From CAVPTL01 sp963708725 (lineage in GTDB: Bacteria; Actinomycetota; Thermoleophilia; Gaiellales; JAICJC01): a stretch of DNA of 64,000 nucleotides. Positions within the stretch are counted from its first letter, which is position 1. Each line of letters starts with the position of its first letter. Shown piece after piece: positions 16,133-24,216 of this stretch. The position numbers and the translations under genes were made by a program. The stretch covers positions 166,542 to 230,541 of the forward strand of contig CAVPTL010000006.1 in the NCBI GenBank assembly GCA_963708725.1, read 5' to 3'. The notes under the pieces were generated by a model, which was not told where the DNA came from, searched no databases, and worked only from the letters and a program-made list of their open reading frames with translations.

Positions 16133-17284
16133 GTGGCTGCGACTCGCATCGTCATTCTCGGCGCCGGTTTCGGGGGGTTGGAGCTGAGCGTGATGCTCTC
16201 CGAGGCGGTGGGCGCCGACATCGATGTGGCGCTGATCGACAAGAGCGAGGGCTTCATGTTCGGGTTCTCGAAGCTCGACGTGATGTTCGGCCGGGTGAAG
16301 GCTGAAGAGGTGCGCTTGCCGTATCGCGACATCGCGCTGCCGGGCGTTCGCTTCCTCCGAGAAACGGTGACTGCGATCGATCCCGAGGCACGCCGCGTCA
16401 CCACCGATGCCGGTGTCCATGACGCCGACATCATGGTGATCGCGCTGGGCGCCGACTACGACATGGACGCCACGCCGGGCCTGGCCGCGGGTGGCAACGA
16501 GTTCTACTCGGTGGCAGGTGCCACCCGGCTGGCCGAAGTCATCCCGGCCTTCTCCGCAGGACACGCGATCATCGGGGTGTGCGGCACCCCGTTCAAGTGC
16601 CCCCCGGCGCCAAGCGAGTGCGCACTCTTGCTGCACGACGAGTTGACCACGCGCGGTGTCCGCGACGCGTGCCAGATCTCGTTCGTTCTGCCATTCTCGA
16701 CGCCGGTGCCGCCGTCTCCAGAGACATCAGCTGCGCTGATGGCGGCGTTCGAAGAGCGTGACATCCGGCTGATCACCGGCCGCGGTATCAGCGCGCTCGA
16801 TCCCGACCGCAGCGTCGCCGTGCTCGACGACGGTTCCGAACTCGGGTTCGATCTGTTCCTCGGTGTGCCCAAGCACCGGGCGCCGGATGTCGTGATCGCA
16901 AGCGGCATGACCGAGGACGGGTACATCCCTGTGGATACCGCGACGCTCGAGACCCGTTTCCCGGGCGTCTACGCAGTCGGCGACGTCGCGACGGCCGGTG
17001 TGCCCAAGGCCGGAGTGTTCGCCGAGGGCGCCGCCCGCGTGGTGGCGCGGACGATCATCGCCGACCTCCAGGGCGGCGAGCGACCCGGCCCTCACGACGG
17101 GCGAGGGTCGTGCTATATCGAGTTCGGCGAGGGCCGCGTCGCGCGCGTGGATATCGACTTTCTGTCTGGCCCCGCACGCACCGGGGTCTACAACGAGCCG
17201 ACCGCGGCACTCCTGGCCGAGAAGGAGCAGTTTGGCTCGAGCCGGCGCAGTCGGTGGTTTCGAGCACCAACGGCAGGCCGGTGA
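16133..17284 (+). CDS. FAD-dependent pyridine-nucleotide/quinone oxidoreductase, SQR-like
   Basis: A 383-aa flavoprotein. RIVILGAGFGGLELS is the FAD Rossmann loop, CGTPFKCPPAPSECAL (~145) resembles the active-site stretch of sulfide:quinone and flavocytochrome-c sulfide dehydrogenases, and GVYAVGDVA (~280) is the C-terminal FAD motif. Oxidation of sulfide or another thiol/quinone couple is likely. In this window the Cds1-like enzyme could make H2S, but the genes are 13 kb apart and no functional link is shown. Start set by the TATACT box; an earlier GTG belongs to the repeat. Confidence 0.78.
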   Translation: MAATRIVILGAGFGGLELSVMLSEAVGADIDVALIDKSEGFMFGFSKLDVMFGRVKAEEVRLPYRDIALPGVRFLRETVTAIDPEARRVTTDAGVHDADIMVIALGADYDMDATPGLAAGGNEFYSVAGATRLAEVIPAFSAGHAIIGVCGTPFKCPPAPSECALLLHDELTTRGVRDACQISFVLPFSTPVPPSPETSAALMAAFEERDIRLITGRGISALDPDRSVAVLDDGSELGFDLFLGVPKHRAPDVVIASGMTEDGYIPVDTATLETRFPGVYAVGDVATAGVPKAGVFAEGAARVVARTIIADLQGGERPGPHDGRGSCYIEFGEGRVARVDIDFLSGPARTGVYNEPTAALLAEKEQFGSSRRSRWFRAPTAGR

Positions 17285-17285
17285 G

Positions 17286-17431
17286 CTAACCCCGACCGAT
17301 GACGATCAACGCGTCGACGACTTCGGCGACCGCGGTTCGACCCACTAGACATCGGCGAGGATCTGGTCGCGCTCGTGGGGATCCTTGCCAAAGTGGCTGC
17401 CCGACATGCCGGTCACCAAGATTCTGCGCAT
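17286..17431 (-). pseudogene. Remnant of a P-loop nucleoside/shikimate-kinase-like ATPase
   Basis: Starting 9 nt after the DUF2252 stop, the minus strand reads MRRILVTGMSG, the exact beginning of a small P-loop kinase family. The Walker A lysine and everything up to the C-terminal part are missing. It then continues GKDPHERDQILADV and a TAG (17345-17347). In another frame the expected C-terminus AVAEVVDALIVIGRG follows to a TAG at 17286. So both ends of a ~180-aa ATPase survive, with a large internal deletion and a frameshift. It is certainly non-functional. Confidence 0.7.
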
Positions 17432-17440
17432 CGTGTCGGG

Positions 17441-18847
17441 TTAGATACCCGTTTCGACGTCGATTGCTCCCGCCGCAGCAGCTTGTCGCAGCCGTTGGTA
17501 GTCGCGCTCGTTTTGGTCGGCGTAGAGGGATGCAAAGTTGCCCATCGCCCGATCGAACTCGCGGTTCTTGCCGAGGTAGGCGGCAATCGCCAGCCGATCG
17601 CCCGAGCGGGCGTGCGAGCGGGCCAGCGACCACGCGCAGGCGCGGGTGTAGGTGGTGAGCCCGTCCTCGCTCAGACGCGACAGATCGGCCGACGCTTTCC
17701 AGTCCCACAGCTGCCGCACGTAGTAGTCGCGCTCGACGCCGTCGAGGCTGGGGCTGCGCTGCCAGCTGAGGAAGATGTCGGTGGCCGCCTGCATCATGCG
17801 CTGGCCGCGAACCACGCGCTCTCCGTGAGTGGGGTACTCGCTTTGGCCGAGATGCTGTTCGAGCACCGAGGACTGGGCCTCCTTGGCCTGGAGCACGACG
17901 GCGTCTTGTCCTCCACGACCCACCAGGAGGATCACCCACGCCCTGGTACCGACACTCCCGACGCCGACGACTTTGCGCGCCATGTCGGCCAGCTCGTAGG
18001 AGCGCACGAGATGCTGGCGGTCGGCGTGCAGGCTTGCGATGTACTGATCGAGGAGCGCTCCCACAAACGCATCGCGCTCGGCGCCGCTTCCGGGAAACAT
18101 CTCGTTCATCGGCGTCAGCAGGGGTGGCGCGCTTGCGAATCGCAGCTTGCCGTCGACGACCTCGGTGAGCTTTCGCACCGCCCGAGCACTGGTCTTTTTC
18201 CGGCCCTTCTCAAACGTGCGGGTGAACAGCTCGTGGCTGTCGGCATCGAGCTTGGTGCCGAAGCGGGCGGTCAGCTCGTCGGCGTCGAGCCGCTCATACC
18301 ACGCGTTCAGAAAGCTCTCGGCCGCGAACTCCCGCATGCCTTCGCGGTACTCACACACGGCCCGCTCGACGATTCTTCGTCGGCGCTGGGCGGGGAGGTC
18401 GATGTCGCGGCCGGCGATCTCGATGCTGGCCGCCATTCGCTTCAGATCCCACTCCCACGGGCCGGGCAGGGTTTCGTCGAAATCATTCGGCCCGAACACC
18501 AGCCGCCGATCCGGCGCAGCAAACCCGCCGAAGTTCGCGATGTGGGCGTCACCGCAGGCCTGCACCACCAGGCCCGACGACGTCGTCTCGGCCAGATCGG
18601 CGGCCATCACAGCCGCCGCACCGCGAAAGAAGATGAACGGTGAGACCAGCATTCGGCCGTAGCGGATCGGCACCAACTCGGGCAGCCTCGATGCGGTCTG
18701 CTGGTGGAGCGTCGCCACCGGATCGGGTCGCGTCGCAGCCGGTGTCCACTCACCGTGGCTCGACCTCGAAACCGCGGCGCGTGCCGCGCGGCCGCGTTCG
18801 GCGTCCTCACCATTCTCGAGACGGGAAACCCGGGACGACTCAGTCAC
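17441..18847 (-). CDS. DUF2252 family protein
   Basis: A 468-aa soluble protein with the DUF2252 hallmarks: RYGRMLVSPFIFFRGAA (~70-86), QACGDAHIANFGGFAAPDR (~102-120), FGPNDFDETLPGPWEWDLKR and the C-terminal LARSHARSG. The fold is distantly related to protein/aminoglycoside kinases (HGD-like GDAH, then NDFDE), but no reaction is established. GTG start with a TAGGGT hexamer 6 nt upstream. A kinase remnant lies directly downstream on the same strand. Confidence 0.88.
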   Translation of the reverse strand: MTESSRVSRLENGEDAERGRAARAAVSRSSHGEWTPAATRPDPVATLHQQTASRLPELVPIRYGRMLVSPFIFFRGAAAVMAADLAETTSSGLVVQACGDAHIANFGGFAAPDRRLVFGPNDFDETLPGPWEWDLKRMAASIEIAGRDIDLPAQRRRRIVERAVCEYREGMREFAAESFLNAWYERLDADELTARFGTKLDADSHELFTRTFEKGRKKTSARAVRKLTEVVDGKLRFASAPPLLTPMNEMFPGSGAERDAFVGALLDQYIASLHADRQHLVRSYELADMARKVVGVGSVGTRAWVILLVGRGGQDAVVLQAKEAQSSVLEQHLGQSEYPTHGERVVRGQRMMQAATDIFLSWQRSPSLDGVERDYYVRQLWDWKASADLSRLSEDGLTTYTRACAWSLARSHARSGDRLAIAAYLGKNREFDRAMGNFASLYADQNERDYQRLRQAAAAGAIDVETGI

Positions 18848-18853
18848 GAAACG

Positions 18854-18859
18854 ACCCTA
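18854..18859 (-). promoter_or_regulatory. -10 hexamer (leaderless) for the DUF2252 gene
   Basis: TAGGGT on the minus strand, 6 nt before the GTG at 18847. The same hexamer precedes the genes at 55116 and 60862. Confidence 0.5.
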
Positions 18860-18894
18860 CCAACCAGTCACGCCTTCGCAACAACCCAGCGCGG

Positions 18895-18925
18895 TGAATA
18901 AATGGTGCCTGGCACCATTTATTCA
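18895..18925. repeat. Palindromic repeat, copy 4 (perfect, central T)
   Basis: Same 31-bp palindrome as copy 2 in the opposite orientation (central T instead of A). It lies between the divergent DUF2252 and GNAT genes, just upstream of both promoters, so it cannot be a terminator for either of them. Confidence 0.95.
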
Positions 18926-18954
18926 GGCGGTGGCCTGGAGGGACGTTGGCCGCC

Positions 18955-18960
18955 TATTCT
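18955..18960 (+). promoter_or_regulatory. -10 hexamer (leaderless) for the GNAT gene
   Basis: TATTCT, 6 nt before the ATG at 18967. Confidence 0.5.
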
Positions 18961-18966
18961 GGGCGG

Positions 18967-19383
18967 ATGATCCGACCCTACCGCGACAATGACATGGAGG
19001 CCGTGGTCGCGGTGTGGGAGGCGGCGGGACTGACCCGGCCCTGGAACGATCCGCGCAAGGACATCCGTCGCAAGCTCGATGTACAGCGCGAGTGGTTCCT
19101 GGTCGCCGAGGAGGACGATCAGATCGTCGGTACGGTTATGGCCGGCTACGACGGACACCGCGGATGGGTCAACTACCTCGCAGTCGTGCCCGACTGCGGC
19201 GGTCGCGGACTCGGCCGGCGGTTGATGGGTGAGGTCGAGCGGCTCTTGGCCGAAGCCGGCTGCCCCAAGATCAACCTGCAGGTGCGAGGCACGAACACCG
19301 AGGCGGTGAGTTTCTACGAACACCTCGGGTACTCCCGCGACGACGTGGTCAGCCTCGGCCGGCGGCTGGAAAACGACGAATGA
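18967..19383 (+). CDS. GNAT acetyltransferase, YpeA-like
   Basis: A 138-aa N-acetyltransferase. The acetyl-CoA loop is CGGRGLGRRLMGEVERLL (~79-96), preceded by WVNYLAVVP. The N-terminal MIRPYRDNDMEAVVAVWEAAGL resembles YpeA of enteric bacteria. It transfers an acetyl group to an unknown amine. Start at 18967 is fixed by the leaderless hexamer and the MIRPYR start. It is 33 nt before the next gene, which has its own promoter. Confidence 0.82.
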   Translation: MIRPYRDNDMEAVVAVWEAAGLTRPWNDPRKDIRRKLDVQREWFLVAEEDDQIVGTVMAGYDGHRGWVNYLAVVPDCGGRGLGRRLMGEVERLLAEAGCPKINLQVRGTNTEAVSFYEHLGYSRDDVVSLGRRLENDE

Positions 19384-19404
19384 CTGGACGCGAGCGCCCG
19401 CGCG

Positions 19405-19410
19405 TATGCT
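19405..19410 (+). promoter_or_regulatory. -10 hexamer (leaderless) for the lactone-oxidase gene
   Basis: TATGCT, 6 nt before the ATG at 19417. Confidence 0.5.
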
Positions 19411-19416
19411 GAGCCG

Positions 19417-20632
19417 ATGAGCTGGACGAACTGGGCGGGTAATCAGAGCTGGACTCCAGCCATGGTCTCCCGGCCGCGCGACGAGGCCGAGGTCGTTTCC
19501 CAGATTGCCGAGGCGGTGGGCCGGGGCATGACCGTCCGCCCGGTCGCAGCCAACCACTCGTCACCGGCGATCGTGCCGACCGACGGTCTCCAGCTCGATA
19601 TGGGAGAGCTTCGCGGGATCCGTTCGATCGATGTCGAGCGGCGCCGCGTGGTGGTCGCGCCGGGTACGACTGTCGGCGACCTTGGAGACCCGCTGTGGGC
19701 CGCGGGGCTCGCGCTCGCAAACCAGGGCGACATCGACTCGCAGCAGATGGCGGGTGCCGTATCGACGGCAACGCATGGCTCAGGGATCGACCTTACGAGT
19801 CGTTTCTGCGTGGGTACGGAGCATGCGTTTGGTGACCGCGGGCGGAGACGTGATCACCGTCGGGGAGAGCGACCCTGATCTGCTCCACGCCGCCCAGGTT
19901 GCAATTGGCATGCTGGGCGTCATCACCGAGCTCGAGATCGACGTCGTGCCGGCCTACCGCCTCGCCGAGAAGATCGAGAGCTGGTCGTGGGACGAGGCGT
20001 GGGAGCGGTTCGACGAGACCACCCGCTCGCACCGCCACTATTCGTTCTTCTGGTGCCCCGCCAAAGAGTCGGCGGCCCTCTATGGGCTCGAATCCCCTGA
20101 CGGACAGTCACTCGAAAACCGATGTTGGGTAAAGCTCTACGACGAGGTCGATGACTCGGTTCCCGACTCCGCCGAGCCGGGCCGGCGAGTCGATCGCGGG
20201 TATCGGATCTACCCGCAGGCGTTCGACACCGCGTTCGATGAGCTCGAGTACTTCGTGCCGTACGAGCGCGGGGCGCAGGCCGCCGCGGCGATGCGCACGC
20301 TGATGCTCGAAAACCTGCCGCACTCGGTATTTCCGCTCGAGATCCGCACGGTGCGACGCGATCAAAGCTTTCTCTCGCACAGCTATCAGCGTGACTCGCT
20401 CGTGCTTTCGGTGTCGGGTATGCCCGGCACCGATTACTTGCCGTATTTTCGTGAAGTCGATCGCGTCCTGGGCGAGTTCTGTCCGCGCGTTCACTGGGGA
20501 AAGCTGCATCTGCTCACGCGCGAGCAGCTGCTCGAACGCTATCCCCGCGCCGGAGATTTCATCGAGACGCGCCGCCGCCTCGACCCCGCAGGCACGTTCC
20601 TCAATCCCTACCTTCACGACCTGTTCGCCTGA
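19417..20632 (+). pseudogene. FAD-linked sugar-lactone oxidase (ALO/GULO family), frameshifted
   Basis: The N-terminal FAD-binding domain (RPVAANHSS, GTTVGDLGDPLWAAGLAL, STATHGSGID) is in one frame to about 19806. The rest, from SAWVRSMRLVTAGGDVITVG through the ALO C-terminus (VHWGKLHLLTREQL, LDPAGTFLNPYLHDLF), is in the frame +1. Together they make a ~404-aa D-arabinono-1,4-lactone oxidase-like enzyme, normal in length. The shift lies in 19798-19812 and needs one extra or two missing bases. Since the rest is well preserved, this is a recent mutation or a sequence error. The family oxidises aldonolactones at C2-C3 using FAD. Confidence 0.75.
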
Positions 20633-20634
20633 GC

Positions 20635-21210
20635 GTGCTGGGATTCCTCGGGATCGTGGGTGGCGTGCTCCAGGGCATCTGCTACGTGCCGTACATCCGT
20701 GACATCGTGCGGGGATCGACGCGGCCGCATAGGGGCACGTGGACGATCTGGTGTCTGCTCTCAGCGATTGTTTTGGCGTCGCAATACGCCGACGGCGGAC
20801 ACTGGAGCCTGCTGGTGGCCGTGGCGCAGGTGATCGGCTCTGCGGTCATCTGGGCGTTTTCGCTCACGCGTGGGGTCGGCGGTACGAGCCGGCTCGATCT
20901 CACCCTGGGCGCGGTCGCGGCTTTGGGTGTGGTCGGGTGGTCGGCGAGCGGTGATCCAACGATTGCCACGGTGAGCATCGTGATCGCCGACACCATGGCG
21001 GTCAGCATGATGCTGCCAAAGACCTTCCGGCTCCCGTACTCGGAGACCCCGTCGGCGTACGCGATCAGCGCGGTCAGCGGACTATTTGCGATCGCAGCTG
21101 TCGGCTCGCTGGATTTCGGACTGCTGGTCTACCCGGTGTATGTGGTGGCCGCGGATGTCGCGGTGGTCGCGGTGATCGGGCTTCGCCGGCGCGAGATCGC
21201 ACCGCCGTGA
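20635..21210 (+). CDS. Multi-pass membrane protein, PQ-loop-like start
   Basis: A 191-aa protein with six or seven hydrophobic helices. The first hairpin (GGVLQGICYVPYIRDIVRGS then RGTWTIWCLLS) recalls the PQ-loop of small transporters such as SemiSWEET, but the second repeat is not clear. It begins with GTG 2 nt after the lactone-oxidase stop, so it is probably co-transcribed. Function unknown. Confidence 0.6.
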   Translation: MLGFLGIVGGVLQGICYVPYIRDIVRGSTRPHRGTWTIWCLLSAIVLASQYADGGHWSLLVAVAQVIGSAVIWAFSLTRGVGGTSRLDLTLGAVAALGVVGWSASGDPTIATVSIVIADTMAVSMMLPKTFRLPYSETPSAYAISAVSGLFAIAAVGSLDFGLLVYPVYVVAADVAVVAVIGLRRREIAPP

Positions 21211-21211
21211 C

Positions 21212-21601
21212 TCAGCCGGGCGGCATCTCGGCGTACTGCGGCGCGTCGTCACCGATCTCGTGCCAGACCGCCTTGTAGGCGACCTGCTGATGGAAGCTGG
21301 GTCGCAGGTCGAGGTCGGGCATCAGGCCCGCGGCTACGAAGTAGACCGCGCCGAGGTCGTCGTACAGGCTCGAGCCGCAGTTGCTGCAGAAGTTTCGGGG
21401 AGCCAGCTCGCTCTCGTAGGTCTTCACCAGGTCTTGGCCCTTGGTGAACCGAAAGTCCTCCTTGGCCACCACCACACCCGCGAGGCTCGACCCGGTCCAG
21501 CGCTGACAGCGAGAGCAATGGCAGTAGCCAAGCGCCTGCGGGTTGTTCGCCTCGTATTCCACGCCGCCGCAGAGGCAGGTTCCCTTGAGTGTCTCAGACA
21601 T
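21212..21601 (-). CDS. GFA/CENP-V family zinc-binding protein
   Basis: A 129-aa protein with the zinc ligands of the glutathione-dependent formaldehyde-activating (GFA) family: CLCGGVEY (~9-16), GYCHCSRCQRWTGSS (~25-39) and NFCSNCGSSLYDD (~70-82). Family members bind one or two zinc ions; a true glutathione-formaldehyde role is proven for few. It ends 2 nt from the convergent membrane-protein gene. A GGGAGGAG box precedes the ATG. Confidence 0.88.
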   Translation of the reverse strand: MSETLKGTCLCGGVEYEANNPQALGYCHCSRCQRWTGSSLAGVVVAKEDFRFTKGQDLVKTYESELAPRNFCSNCGSSLYDDLGAVYFVAAGLMPDLDLRPSFHQQVAYKAVWHEIGDDAPQYAEMPPG

Positions 21602-21658
21602 CGTGACTCCTCCCGAGTTTAGGCCCGACTGGTACGCCCAACGCTACCACCCGGTCGA

Positions 21659-22132
21659 TTATCCGACCAGGTAGGTCTCATAGATCACGCCGGCCGCCTG
21701 CCGGCCGCCCACGCTGATGAAGATGCCCTTGTTCAGCCAGTCCAGATCCGGCGCGGTGGTCTCGATCTGGGTGGAGGTGCGAAACGTGTACTCGCCGGCG
21801 TCGACGTCTTCCCCCGACGCGAGCCGCGCGAGCACCGCGGGCGGTCCGTGGCGAACGCTACGCGACTGCACGTAGAGCCGCTCGCTGCGATCGGTCTCCA
21901 GCACGTAGCGGATGTCGCCCAGGGCGGTGCCATCCGAGAGCACGGTCTGCCAGTCGGCGCTCGCACCCGGCAGCAGCACGCCCTTGAGCTTGGGGCCTTC
22001 GAACGTTCCTCCGGTCAGGGGCACGATCCGCCTGTGGCCCTGGGCTGTGTCGCCCAGGTCAAGTGGCTCGCCAAGCGAGGCCTCCAGGCGATAGATCAGG
22101 CTCAGACGAGGATCGGGAAGCACAGTGGCCAT
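21659..22132 (-). CDS. DUF3237 family protein
   Basis: A 157-aa protein with the DUF3237 pattern: HRRIVPLTGGTFEGPKLKG near the start, then LPGASADWQTVLSDGTALGDIRYVLETD and GIFISVGGRQAAGVIYETYLV at the end. The family forms a small beta-barrel and has no agreed reaction. It starts 9 nt after the stop of the DUF2007-like gene on the same strand, so both are likely one operon. Confidence 0.82.
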   Translation of the reverse strand: MATVLPDPRLSLIYRLEASLGEPLDLGDTAQGHRRIVPLTGGTFEGPKLKGVLLPGASADWQTVLSDGTALGDIRYVLETDRSERLYVQSRSVRHGPPAVLARLASGEDVDAGEYTFRTSTQIETTAPDLDWLNKGIFISVGGRQAAGVIYETYLVG

Positions 22133-22141
22133 CGTGGTCGC

Positions 22142-22351
22142 CTACTCCGAGTCCAACGCTTCCTTTGCTCTCGCCAGCTCGTCTGCCGGGACTTTGATGG
22201 TGAAGGACGAGCTCGCGCCCATGTACGCCCGGGCACCGGCCGGCTCGACCACGGCGCGGACATCCACCGCCTCCAATCGCTGGCGGAGTATCTCGGATTC
22301 AAATTCGTTTGTGGCGGTGGCAGCCGTCACCCATTCAACTTGGTCGGTCAT
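22142..22351 (-). CDS. DUF2007-like putative signal-transducing small protein
   Basis: A 69-aa protein: WVTAATATNEFESEILRQRL, then VRAVVEP, then a VPADELARAKEAL ending. This is the beta-alpha-beta plan of DUF2007 proteins (short swap of strand, helix, then an E/D-x-x-x-A-x-x-L-L end). GAGGGAG lies 7 nt before the ATG at 22351. A much longer frame is open upstream but lacks any support. Function unknown. Confidence 0.7.
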   Translation of the reverse strand: MTDQVEWVTAATATNEFESEILRQRLEAVDVRAVVEPAGARAYMGASSSFTIKVPADELARAKEALDSE

Positions 22352-22411
22352 CGATTGTCTCCCTCGGGTTGAGACGGTCATCGGGAGACTATCGCCAGCG
22401 CCGAAACCGAT

Positions 22412-22417
22412 TAAGAT
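22412..22417 (+). promoter_or_regulatory. -10 hexamer (leaderless) for the DUF1801 gene
   Basis: TAAGAT, 6 nt before the GTG at 22424. Confidence 0.5.
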
Positions 22418-22423
22418 GCGCAC

Positions 22424-22801
22424 GTGCCAGAAAAACCTCCCAAGCCCAAGGATGTCGACGCCTACATCGCCGGCGCGAGCGAAGGCGCCCGCCCGATCCT
22501 GATCGAGCTGCGCGCGGTTTTCACCTCGACGCTTCCCGACGCCCAGGAGGGCATCAGCTGGGGCGTGCCGTTCTACAAGTACAAGGGCCAGATCGGCGGC
22601 TTCTCGGCGTTCAAAAACCATGTGAGCGTCGGCCTGAGCGCCGACGTCCTCACCGAGGCGGTGACTGCCTCGCTCGAAGCCGACGGCTACCACACCGGTA
22701 AGGCCACGTTCCAGATCGGCTTTGACCAGAAGGTGCCGGCGGCGACGCTCAAGCAGATGCTCGAGGCCAGGGCGAAGCTCAACGTGGAGAAAAAGCGGTA
22801 A
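22424..22801 (+). CDS. DUF1801 (YdhG-like) protein
   Basis: A 125-aa protein of the DUF1801/YdhG fold: VDAYIAGASEGARPILIELRAVF at the start, GISWGVPFYKYKG in the middle, and GKATFQIGFDQKVPAATLKQML at the end. Some relatives are linked to iron or chaperone-like functions, but no role is proven. GTG start given by the leaderless TAAGAT box. Divergent from the DUF2007 gene and convergent with a membrane-anchored protein. Confidence 0.78.
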   Translation: MPEKPPKPKDVDAYIAGASEGARPILIELRAVFTSTLPDAQEGISWGVPFYKYKGQIGGFSAFKNHVSVGLSADVLTEAVTASLEADGYHTGKATFQIGFDQKVPAATLKQMLEARAKLNVEKKR

Positions 22802-22814
22802 TCGCCAGATCTCG

Positions 22815-23216
22815 CTAGTCGTCATCTCCCGTTGGGATAACAGCGCTGGGATTACACGCGGCGAAGCGTTGTCCGGCGTGCCACACCCCGGCGGGCGGTC
22901 TGGCGGTCCAGCTCCATCGAGCACTGCCGTGAGCCGGCACATCGCCGACAGGGCCAACCTCCATGTGCCGGTTCTCGATGAACCGGTTGTCTGCGAGCTG
23001 ATACGTGGGCAACACGGTGATCCCCCGTGCAGTGCCGTTGGGGTTGTACGCCAACCCCGAGATCCGCACCTGGTTTCCGCGCCATTCGCACCGCACGTCG
23101 TGTAGCGCCGGCTGTTGGATGTGAATGTGGGTGTACCAGTACCACACCGAGATGCCGACTCCGAGCGCGGCGCTGGCCAAGGCGATGGCATACACGGTAC
23201 GGAGGTGGCCGGACAT
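22815..23216 (-). CDS. Membrane-anchored hypothetical protein
   Basis: A 133-aa protein with a single N-terminal membrane helix (~7-28) and an outside domain of ~105 aa containing two cysteines (CEW at ~43 and AACNPS near the end). Not recognised. The ATG directly follows the TAG of the lipoprotein gene upstream (no gap), so the two are probably translated as a pair and act together at the cell surface. Confidence 0.6.
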   Translation of the reverse strand: MSGHLRTVYAIALASAALGVGISVWYWYTHIHIQQPALHDVRCEWRGNQVRISGLAYNPNGTARGITVLPTYQLADNRFIENRHMEVGPVGDVPAHGSARWSWTARPPAGVWHAGQRFAACNPSAVIPTGDDD

Positions 23217-24152
23217 CTAGCGCGAGACCGGCCAGTCCCAGCCGGGCTCGTGCTCGGCCGTGGTAACGAGTGCTTCCCAGCGGTGGTGCAGCGCCGCAAT
23301 CGCACCAGTGTGGGCGTGCTCCCACGCGATGATGTGCGGGCCTAGCGCCTTCCAGCCGGCGAGGAATGCCGACTTGCGACAGGCGGCGTCGGCGCGCATC
23401 GCGTGGTGCACCGTCGCCACCCACTTCTGGAACAGCGGGCCTCCCGGGCCGGTGGCCGGCACCTGATCTGGCGGGACATTGGGGAGAACCGCATCGGGCA
23501 GCACCGAGGCGGTATCGGCCTGAATCCCCGCTGCTCTCATGCACCTCTCGTACCCGTGAGCGTGCACCTCTGCTGCGCTGTCGCCGATTCCCAGCAGGCC
23601 GTAGTAGGCGTTTTGGAGCGACTGGTACCCGACCGCCGGATGCCATTGCTCCCCGGACGTTCGCCCCAGGTGGCAATGCTTGATGACCGCGTCCCAGCGG
23701 GCCTTGTCGACGGCATCGAGCGACCGGTAGGCGTGGTTCGCGCGACGCTGGTCGCGGCTCGTTACGCGCTGCGCCTGGGCCTCGCTGCGCTCGGCCCGAA
23801 CCAGGAAGTCGGGATCGTTGATCGGCTCCAGAAAGAGGCTCACCGATGCGCCTGCCCCCCGCGAGTCTCGCAACCGCCAGGAGTCGGCCCAGCTCGGAGC
23901 GGTGTATCGGACCCCGCCGGCGCGCATACACGCGGTCACGGGATCTTGCTGGCGGTGAAACATCACCAGCTCCGCGGCGGCTCGCTCGCGTGGCGATCCG
24001 CCGATCAGATCGTGCAGGTGATCGAGCTGTCGCTGCCACGCGTGAATTGCCACCGGCGCAGACGTCGGCAGGGACCCGGCGCCTCCGGTGTGCTGGCCGC
24101 ATCCCGACGCGGCCGCAACGAGCAAAAGCGAGATCCAGAGGGGGCGTTTCAT
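23217..24152 (-). CDS. Hypothetical lipoprotein
   Basis: A 311-aa exported protein with a lipoprotein signal (MKRPLWISLLLVAAASGC; lipidated Cys18). The body is helical and rich in His, Trp and Arg with scattered cysteines (VTACMRAGGVRY, IKHCHLGR, YERCMRAAG, DAACRKSAF), which suggests disulfides. No family recognised. ATG 24152 is supported by a TATAGT hexamer 6 nt upstream. Divergent from a PadR regulator, which may control it; followed without a gap by the membrane-anchored protein. Confidence 0.65.
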   Translation of the reverse strand: MKRPLWISLLLVAAASGCGQHTGGAGSLPTSAPVAIHAWQRQLDHLHDLIGGSPRERAAAELVMFHRQQDPVTACMRAGGVRYTAPSWADSWRLRDSRGAGASVSLFLEPINDPDFLVRAERSEAQAQRVTSRDQRRANHAYRSLDAVDKARWDAVIKHCHLGRTSGEQWHPAVGYQSLQNAYYGLLGIGDSAAEVHAHGYERCMRAAGIQADTASVLPDAVLPNVPPDQVPATGPGGPLFQKWVATVHHAMRADAACRKSAFLAGWKALGPHIIAWEHAHTGAIAALHHRWEALVTTAEHEPGWDWPVSR

Positions 24153-24216
24153 GTCTCCACTATACCTAGAAATACATAGCTTGGTAACCCTGGGCGTAAA
24201 CGGGTACGCTGTGGAG
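24153..24216. promoter_or_regulatory. Divergent leaderless promoters of the lipoprotein and padR genes
   Basis: Minus strand: TATAGT at 24159-24164, 6 nt before ATG 24152. Plus strand: TACGCT at 24205-24210, 6 nt before ATG 24217. Between them, 24160-24179 is AT-rich with weak symmetry (CTAT...ATAG), a place where a PadR dimer could bind. The operator is a guess. Confidence 0.45.

Noticed and set aside
13112..16140. Search for a kdpE response-regulator gene next to the KdpD parts
   Set aside because: No receiver domain is coded on either strand here; the only intact one in the window (61992) is NarL-type and paired with its own kinase.
24160..24179. PadR operator palindrome
   Set aside because: Only four bases pair at each end, too weak to call as a site on its own.
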